Under the pieces are notes generated by a model that had not been told where the DNA came from, searched no databases, and saw only the letters and a program-made list of their open reading frames with translations. A stretch of DNA of 64,000 nucleotides from Thioalkalivibrio sp. AKL19 (GTDB lineage Bacteria; Pseudomonadota; Gammaproteobacteria; Ectothiorhodospirales; Ectothiorhodospiraceae). The stretch lies in the NCBI RefSeq assembly GCF_000420165.1, contig NZ_ATUK01000014.1:144001-208000 (forward strand), given 5' to 3'. Positions 58,918 through 64,000 of the stretch are shown here, piece after piece. Each line of letters opens with the position of its first letter. Within the stretch, counting starts at the first letter, position 1. The translations under genes were made by a program, and so were the position numbers.

Positions 58918-60326
58918 ATGCCCCCCGCGGGTTCGCCATAGGGTTCTACCGCACCCGGATCGGGCGGGTCCTCGCCATCCAGGGGCTGCGGGTCGAGAAC
59001 GCCGACCGTGCGCCGCTGTGGCACCAGGTATTCGCGGGCCACGCGCTGCACGTCCTCGGCGGTGACCGCGCGCACGCGCTCGACGAAGCGATCGCCCTCC
59101 TGCCAGCCGACCCCGATGGTCTGCAGCATGCCCAGCTGGAAGGCCTGCGAGCGTACCGAATCGCGCTGGTAGACCTCGGAGGCAATGACCCGCGCCTGCA
59201 CCCGCTCCAGCTCGCTGTCGCTGACCGGCTCGTCCTTCAGGCGCTCCACCTGCTCCAGCAGCGCGGCCTCCAGGGTCTCCACGTCGGTATCCGCCGTGGG
59301 GACCGCGGCGACCAGGAACAGGTCATCCAGCCGGCTGAACGGGCTGTAGCGGGCCGCGGTTGCGCCGGCCAGCTCGGCGCCGCGCACAATCTCGCGGGCG
59401 AAGCGCGAGGCCTCGCCGGAATCCAGAATCCCGGCCGCCACCATCAGGGCGTAGGCATCCATCGGGTCGTCCACGGTGTTCAGCACGGGCGTCTTCCAGC
59501 CCATCATCAGGTAGGGCAGTTCGGCGGGCGCCTCCACGGTAATGCGGCGCTCGCCCTTCTGCGGGGTCTCGGTACGCGGCTTCGCCTCGGGGAGATCCCC
59601 GGCCGGGATCTCGCCGAAGTGCTCGCGGGCCGCGTCGATCACTCGCTCGGCATCCACGTCGCCGACCACCACGACCACCGCGTTGTTCGGGTGATAGTAA
59701 CGGTCGTACCACGCCTGGTTGTCTTCCAGGGTGTAGGCCTCGATGTCGCTCATCCAGCCGATCACCGGATTACCGTAGGGATGGTTGAAGAAGGCCGTGG
59801 CCATCAGCTGTTCGCGCAGCAGGGAGTTCGGCTGGTCCTCGACCCGCAGGCGGCGCTCCTCCCTGACCACGTTCAGCTCCGGCCGGAACTCGTCTTCCTG
59901 CAGCTTGAGGTGCTGCATGCGTTCCGCCTCCATCGCCATCACCGTCTCCCAGTGATCGCGCCCGATCACCTGGAAATAGCCGGTGTAGTCGCGCCCGGTA
60001 AAGGCGTTCTCGCGCCCGCCCAGACGCGAGACGATGCGCGAGAATTCGCCGGGCTCGTACTGCTCGCTCCCGCGGAACATCATGTGCTCCAGCATGTGCG
60101 AGATACCGGTGACACCGCTGTGCTCGTCGGCCGAACCGACCCGGTACCAGACCATATTGGCTACTACCGGGGCACGCCGGTCCTCCAGCACCAGCACCGT
60201 CAGGCCGTTGTCCAAGGTGGCCTCGACCACGTCCGATTCGATTTCGGGCGCCGAGGCCGGGACCACGACGGGCCAGGCCAGCGCAAGCGCCGTGACGAGC
60301 ACTGTTACCAGGTTTTTACCGCGCAT
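58914..60326 (-). CDS. M16-family zinc peptidase, catalytic subunit
   Basis: A 470-residue pitrilysin-type protease with a signal peptide (residues 1 to about 26). The inverted zinc motif HMLEH is near residue 82 in the GISHMLEHMMFRGSEQ context, with the distal Glu about 77 residues later (LNVVREERR). It pairs with the inactive homologue downstream. Divergent from ftsY across 55 bases. Confidence 0.94.
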   Translation of the reverse strand: MRGKNLVTVLVTALALAWPVVVPASAPEIESDVVEATLDNGLTVLVLEDRRAPVVANMVWYRVGSADEHSGVTGISHMLEHMMFRGSEQYEPGEFSRIVSRLGGRENAFTGRDYTGYFQVIGRDHWETVMAMEAERMQHLKLQEDEFRPELNVVREERRLRVEDQPNSLLREQLMATAFFNHPYGNPVIGWMSDIEAYTLEDNQAWYDRYYHPNNAVVVVVGDVDAERVIDAAREHFGEIPAGDLPEAKPRTETPQKGERRITVEAPAELPYLMMGWKTPVLNTVDDPMDAYALMVAAGILDSGEASRFAREIVRGAELAGATAARYSPFSRLDDLFLVAAVPTADTDVETLEAALLEQVERLKDEPVSDSELERVQARVIASEVYQRDSVRSQAFQLGMLQTIGVGWQEGDRFVERVRAVTAEDVQRVAREYLVPQRRTVGVLDPQPLDGEDPPDPGAVEPYGEPAGGM

Positions 60327-60381
60327 GATTCATGAATCCTCGTGCTAGCATTGGCGAACTCTCTACTTGACCACATCGAGC

Positions 60382-61389
60382 ATGTTCGGTTTCCGCAAGA
60401 AGAAGTCCGAAGACCCCGCCACCCCCGATCCGGAGGCACCCGGCAGCGAGCCGGAGAAGCCCACCCGCGGCGGCTGGTTCCAGCGCCTGCGCAAGGGCCT
60501 GGCCAAGACCGGGCAGGCCCTGGGCGGGGACCTGGGTACGCTGTTCCGGCGCAAGATCGACGACGAACTGTTCGAGGAACTCGAGGAGCGCCTGCTCCTT
60601 GCAGACGTGGGCCTGGATGCGACCCAGCAGATCATCGATCGTATCACCCGCGAGGTAAAACGCGGACAACTGGACGACGCCGAGGCCCTGATGGACGCCC
60701 TGGAGGCGGCCATGATCGAGATCCTCGAACCGGTCTCGCGCCCCCTGGAAATCCCGGAGGCCGAACGCCCCTTTTCCATCCTCGTGGTCGGCATCAACGG
60801 CGCCGGCAAGACCACCACTATCGGCAAGCTGGCCCATCACCTGCAGGCGGATGGCCGCTCGGTGCTGCTGGCGGCCGGCGACACCTTCCGCGCCGCGGCG
60901 GTGGAGCAGCTGCAGACCTGGGGCGAGCGCAACGGCGCACCGGTGATTGCCCAGGGCACCGGAGCCGATTCCGCGTCGGTGGTGTACGACGGGCTGCAGG
61001 CGGCACAGGCGCGCGGCATCGAGGTGATGATCGCCGACACCGCGGGGCGTCTGCACACCCAGACCAACCTGATGGACGAGGTGCGCAAGGTGAAGCGCGT
61101 GATGGGGCGGCTGGACGAGCAGGCCCCGGACGAGGTCCTGCTGGTGGTGGACGGCGGGACCGGGCAGAACGCCCTGAACCAGGCACGCCAGTTCCACGAG
61201 GCCCTGGGCCTGACCGGGATCGTGGTCACCAAGCTGGACGGCACGGCCAAGGGCGGCGTGTTGTTCGCGCTGGCCGAACAGCTGGGGGTGCCGGTGCGCT
61301 TCATCGGGGTCGGGGAGAAGGCCGAGGACCTGCAGGTATTCGATGCCCGCGCCTTCGTCCGCGCCCTGCTCGGCCGCGACAGCGACTGA
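60382..61389 (+). CDS. ftsY: signal recognition particle receptor FtsY
   Basis: SRP receptor GTPase that delivers ribosome-nascent chains to the membrane translocon. The 335-residue protein has a short acidic A domain (about 1-35), then the N domain and the G domain with [15 protein letters not shown] near residue 140, [10 protein letters not shown] near 220, [10 protein letters not shown] near 286. The start at 60382 (MFGFRKKK) is the family start; a TTG frame five codons earlier is rejected. It heads ftsY-ftsE-ftsX-rpoH, an order kept in gammaproteobacteria. Confidence 0.95.
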   Translation: MFGFRKKKSEDPATPDPEAPGSEPEKPTRGGWFQRLRKGLAKTGQALGGDLGTLFRRKIDDELFEELEERLLLADVGLDATQQIIDRITREVKRGQLDDAEALMDALEAAMIEILEPVSRPLEIPEAERPFSILVVGINGAGKTTTIGKLAHHLQADGRSVLLAAGDTFRAAAVEQLQTWGERNGAPVIAQGTGADSASVVYDGLQAAQARGIEVMIADTAGRLHTQTNLMDEVRKVKRVMGRLDEQAPDEVLLVVDGGTGQNALNQARQFHEALGLTGIVVTKLDGTAKGGVLFALAEQLGVPVRFIGVGEKAEDLQVFDARAFVRALLGRDSD

Positions 61390-61399
61390 CACGTTCCGG

Positions 61400-62077
61400 A
61401 TGATCCACCTGCAACGCGTCACCAAGCGGTTCGGCAGCGCGGGAGAGGCGCTCAGCAACGTCAGCCTGCGCGTCGACCCGGGCGCGATGGCCTTCATCAC
61501 CGGCCCCTCGGGCGCCGGAAAGAGCACGCTGCTGCGCCTGATCGCCGGGCTGGAACGCCCCACCCGCGGCCGCATCCGCGTCAACGGCCACGACCTCGAC
61601 CGGCTCTCCAACCGCGCCATCCCCGGGTTTCGCCGCAGCATCGGGCTGGTGTTCCAGGACCACCGCCTGCTGTTCGACCGCCCGGTGTTCGACAACGTCG
61701 CCCTGCCGCTGGAAATTCTCGCCTACCGCCGCCCGGAAATGCGCAAGCGCGTGCGCGCCGCACTGGACAAGGTGGGCCTGCTGCACAAGGAGACGGTCAA
61801 CCCGCGCACCCTGTCCGCGGGGGAGCAACAGCGCGTCGGGATTGCCCGCGCCATCGTCCATCGCCCGGTGCTGCTGCTGGCGGACGAGCCCACCGGGAAC
61901 CTCGACCCGGCGCTGTCGCGCGAGATCCTGCAACTGTTCGACGACTTCAACCGGGTCGGCATGACCGCCCTGATCGCCAGCCATGACCTCGGGCTGGTCG
62001 AGCGGATGGGCAAGCCGGTCCTGCACCTGGAGGACGGGCGCGTCGAAGCGCGGGCGGCCGGCGAGGGCACGGCATGA
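61400..62077 (+). CDS. ftsE: cell-division ATP-binding protein FtsE
   Basis: ABC ATPase partner of FtsX that controls septal peptidoglycan hydrolases. The 225-residue protein has Walker A GPSGAGKST near residue 36, the signature LSAGEQQRVGIARA near 136 and Walker B LLLADEPTGNLD near 158. The ATG at 61400 is 10 bases after ftsY. The stop overlaps ftsX by ATGA. Confidence 0.95.
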   Translation: MIHLQRVTKRFGSAGEALSNVSLRVDPGAMAFITGPSGAGKSTLLRLIAGLERPTRGRIRVNGHDLDRLSNRAIPGFRRSIGLVFQDHRLLFDRPVFDNVALPLEILAYRRPEMRKRVRAALDKVGLLHKETVNPRTLSAGEQQRVGIARAIVHRPVLLLADEPTGNLDPALSREILQLFDDFNRVGMTALIASHDLGLVERMGKPVLHLEDGRVEARAAGEGTA

Positions 62078-63003
62078 AGCCCGCGCGGCGCATGCTGGAT
62101 GTCGTCCCGGCCTGGCTGGAGGCCCACCGGGATGCCGGCCGGCGCAGCCTCCAGCGGCGCATGCAGGCCCCGGTCCTGAGCCTGATCAGCATCGCCGTGC
62201 TGGGCTTTATCCTCGCCCTGCCGGCCTACCTCTGGGTCCTGCTGGACAACGCCCGCGCCCTGTCCGCCCACGTGGACCACGACCCGCGCATCGCCCTCTA
62301 CCTCGACGGCGTGGAGGCGGCCACGGTTGCGGATCTGGAACGCCACCTGGAGACCGATGCGCGGGTGGAACGCTGGACCTGGATCGATGCGGATGACGCC
62401 CTGGCCACCTACCGCGAGGGAATGAGCGATCCGGGCCTGCTGGACTGGCTGGACGAGAACCCGCTGCCGGACGTGGTCGACGTCGTGCCCGCCACGGCCG
62501 ACCCGGACACGGTGGCGGCGCTGCGCGAGGCGCTCGCGGCGACCGCCCCGGACGCGACCGTAGTCAGCGACGACGAGTGGGTCCGCCAACTGAACAGCCT
62601 GCATCAACTGGGGCTGCGCATCCTGGCGGTGGTCGGCGCGTTGCTGGGCCTGGGAGCACTGCTGATCCTGGCCCTGGCGACCGCCTCGGAGCTGCGCGAG
62701 CGCCGGGAGGAAATCGCGATCTCGCGCATCAGCGGGGCCACCCACCGTTTCCTGCGCCGGCCTTCCCTCTACGGGGGCCTGATCACCGGCCTTGGCGGCG
62801 GGATCTTCGCCGGCATCCTGCTGCTGATCGGGATCGGGCTGAGCCGGGCGCCCCTGGAACAGGCCGCCGCGGCCTTCGATCTCGAATTCGCGCTCGGACT
62901 CCCCGGGGCCAGCCACCTCCTGACCCTGCTGCTGGCCGGGCTCCTCCTTGGCTGGCTGGGGGCGCGGCTGGGCAGCGGCCATGCCCTGCGCGATGCGCCG
63001 TAA
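62074..63003 (+). CDS. ftsX: cell-division permease-like protein FtsX
   Basis: A 309-residue membrane protein with TM1 near residues 34-55, a periplasmic loop (about 56-175) that engages hydrolase activators such as EnvC, then three helices near 188-212, 235-258 and 280-302. ELRERREEIAISRISGATHRF in the cytoplasmic loop near 208-228 is the coupling element to FtsE. It ends 42 bases before the CIRCE site of rpoH. Confidence 0.93.
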   Translation: MKPARRMLDVVPAWLEAHRDAGRRSLQRRMQAPVLSLISIAVLGFILALPAYLWVLLDNARALSAHVDHDPRIALYLDGVEAATVADLERHLETDARVERWTWIDADDALATYREGMSDPGLLDWLDENPLPDVVDVVPATADPDTVAALREALAATAPDATVVSDDEWVRQLNSLHQLGLRILAVVGALLGLGALLILALATASELRERREEIAISRISGATHRFLRRPSLYGGLITGLGGGIFAGILLLIGIGLSRAPLEQAAAAFDLEFALGLPGASHLLTLLLAGLLLGWLGARLGSGHALRDAP

Positions 63004-63045
63004 GGAGGCTCGGGCTGGCAAAAACGGCCGGAACTTTTGCAGGGT

Positions 63046-63072
63046 TTAGCACTCTTATCCACAGACTGCTAA
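63046..63072. promoter_or_regulatory. CIRCE-like (HrcA) operator at rpoH, spacer is a DnaA box
   Basis: TTAGCACTC (63046-63054), nine bases, GACTGCTAA (63064-63072). The consensus CIRCE is TTAGCACTC-N9-GAGTGCTAA: the left half and spacing are exact and the right half has one mismatch. The nine-base spacer TTATCCACA (63055-63063) is a perfect DnaA box. The site overlaps the likely promoter, so HrcA binding should repress rpoH. Confidence 0.75.
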
Positions 63073-63075
63073 TCT
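63046..63075 (+). promoter_or_regulatory. candidate rpoH promoter
   Basis: TTAGCA (63046-63051), an 18-base spacer and TAATCT (63070-63075) place the start of transcription near 63082, about 24 bases before the chosen start codon. Both boxes lie in the CIRCE-like site. Confidence 0.5.
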
Positions 63076-63105
63076 AGAGTAATGAACCCGGAGGTATCAC
63101 CACGC

Positions 63106-63969
63106 ATGACCCAAGCCCTGACCACCCCGCGCATCGACATGCCCGTACCGGTGGGCGACCTCGATCACTACATGCAGGCCGTTGGCCGCATCGAGGTACT
63201 GGACGTCGAACAGGAACGCGAACTGGCCGTGGCGCTGCACGAGCGCCAGGACCTGGACGCCGCGCGCCAGCTGATCCTGCATAACCTGCGCTTCGTGATC
63301 CACGTCGCGCGCGGCTACCAGGGTTATGGCCTGCCGCTGGGTGACCTGATCCAGGAGGGCAACGTGGGCCTGATGAAGGCCGTGCGCCGCTTTGATCCGA
63401 ATCAGGGCGTGCGCCTGGTGTCCTTCGCGGTGCACTGGATCCGCGCCGAGATCCACGAATTCATCCTGCGCAACTGGCGCATCGTGAAGGTCGCGACCAC
63501 GAAGGCCCAGCGCAAGCTGTTCTTCAACCTGCGCAGCGCCAAACAGCGCCTGGGCTGGCTGTCGAACGCCGAGGTCTCCGCCGTCGCGCAGGACCTGGGT
63601 GTCTCGGAGAAGGACGTCTGGGAGATGGAACGTCGCCTGTCGAGCCAGGATGCGAGCTTCGACCCGGGCCCGGAGGCCGACGACGAGGGCTACCAGTCCC
63701 CGTCCGAGCGCCTGAGCCTGGAGGACCTGAGTGACGACCCGGCGCACGTGACCGAGGACGAGGACTGGGACCGCCACTACCAGGAACGCCTGAGCCAGAC
63801 CCTGGGCGAACTCGACGAGCGCGCCCGCACCATCCTGATGCGCCGCTACATGGCGGACCAGAAGGCCACGCTGCACGAGCTGGCCGCGGAATACGGCGTC
63901 TCGGCCGAACGGATCCGCCAGATCGAGAACAACGCGATCAAACGCATCCGGGCAGCCTTCGACGACTGA
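63106..63969 (+). CDS. rpoH: RNA polymerase sigma-32 (heat-shock) factor
   Basis: Heat-shock sigma factor of 287 residues. Region 2 reads NLRFVIHVARGYQGYGLPLGD near residue 52 in part, DLIQEGNVGLMKAVRRF near 76 and VHWIRAEIHEFILRNWR near 104; the RpoH box QRKLFFNLR, diagnostic for sigma-32, is near 131; region 4 ends with SAERIRQIENNAIKRI. The ATG at 63106 has GGAGGT upstream and matches the E. coli N-terminus; an ATG at 63082 would add eight residues and falls at the predicted transcription start. Confidence 0.95.
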   Translation: MTQALTTPRIDMPVPVGDLDHYMQAVGRIEVLDVEQERELAVALHERQDLDAARQLILHNLRFVIHVARGYQGYGLPLGDLIQEGNVGLMKAVRRFDPNQGVRLVSFAVHWIRAEIHEFILRNWRIVKVATTKAQRKLFFNLRSAKQRLGWLSNAEVSAVAQDLGVSEKDVWEMERRLSSQDASFDPGPEADDEGYQSPSERLSLEDLSDDPAHVTEDEDWDRHYQERLSQTLGELDERARTILMRRYMADQKATLHELAAEYGVSAERIRQIENNAIKRIRAAFDD

Positions 63970-64000
63970 CGACCGGGTCTGGCGCCGGAAACGGAATCGC

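Noticed and set aside
63082-63105. ATG at 63082 as the rpoH start
   Set aside because: It falls at the predicted transcription start, adds eight unconserved residues, and the next ATG has a GGAGGT site and matches the sigma-32 N-terminus.

Overview
The window is GC-rich, densely coded DNA of a gammaproteobacterium. Gene order and families fit the Ectothiorhodospiraceae or a related group, and a halophilic or haloalkaliphilic autotroph of the Thioalkalivibrio kind is my best guess. This is inference from: Calvin-type carbon genes (rpe, gph, class II Calvin-type aldolase, pgk, gap, transketolase), a BCCT osmolyte transporter, an SAH riboswitch before ahcY, and a Pseudomonas-like pil/pyr supercluster. 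About 57 protein genes are supported. No rRNA, tRNA, CRISPR array, transposase or prophage was seen.

Layout. 1-2.7 kb: gph (cut by the window edge), rpe, a small cytochrome c and a CbiM-like permease. 2.7-6.9 kb: purE-purK-methyltransferase-permease run leftward, and purC-bioD run rightward from a shared intergenic region that holds a dispersed inverted-repeat element. 6.8-14.7 kb: a SYLF-domain protein, then the leftward carbon block tkt-gap-pgk-pyk-fba. 15.1-19.5 kb: the methyl cycle, metK, SAH riboswitch, ahcY, metF, then rsmE. 19.6-29.4 kb: the Pil-Chp surface-sensing system pilG-pilH-pilI-pilJ-chpA-chpC (leftward), without the pilK methyltransferase or chpB methylesterase. 29.5-38.3 kb: gshB, an apbE/NusG-II/Gx-transporter cassette, tonB, yqgE, ruvX, pyrR, pyrB, a catalytically dead pyrC' and a PyrK-like flavoprotein. 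38.3-43.4 kb: three consecutive PilT/PilU-family retraction ATPases, facing yggS-proC. 43.4-45.4 kb: a fructosamine-kinase-like gene and a group III truncated hemoglobin, bracketed by two more copies of the inverted-repeat element. 45.4-54 kb: slt, rluE, DUF1007, a 5'-3' exonuclease, malate dehydrogenase, a short malic enzyme, an M48 protease, an SNase-like protein and rpmE. 54.3-60.3 kb: a beta-hydroxyacid dehydrogenase, a BCCT transporter, rsmD and a pair of M16 proteins. 60.4-64 kb: ftsY-ftsE-ftsX-rpoH.

How the parts work together. Much of the window serves type IV pilus motility: the Pil-Chp sensor, its retraction motors and a TonB protein, interleaved with pyrimidine synthesis as in Pseudomonas. 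The carbon block and the mdh/malic-enzyme pair handle triose, pyruvate and C4 interconversion. The metK-ahcY-metF block recycles the methyl donor under riboswitch control. Many genes overlap by ATGA, so operons appear translationally coupled.

The most notable non-coding signals are a near-consensus CIRCE (HrcA) operator over the rpoH promoter whose 9-base spacer is itself a perfect DnaA box, three copies of an unnamed inverted-repeat element, a hairpin directly before the metK ribosome binding site, and promoters placed so that transcription would start at or next to the start codon (yqgE, yggS).
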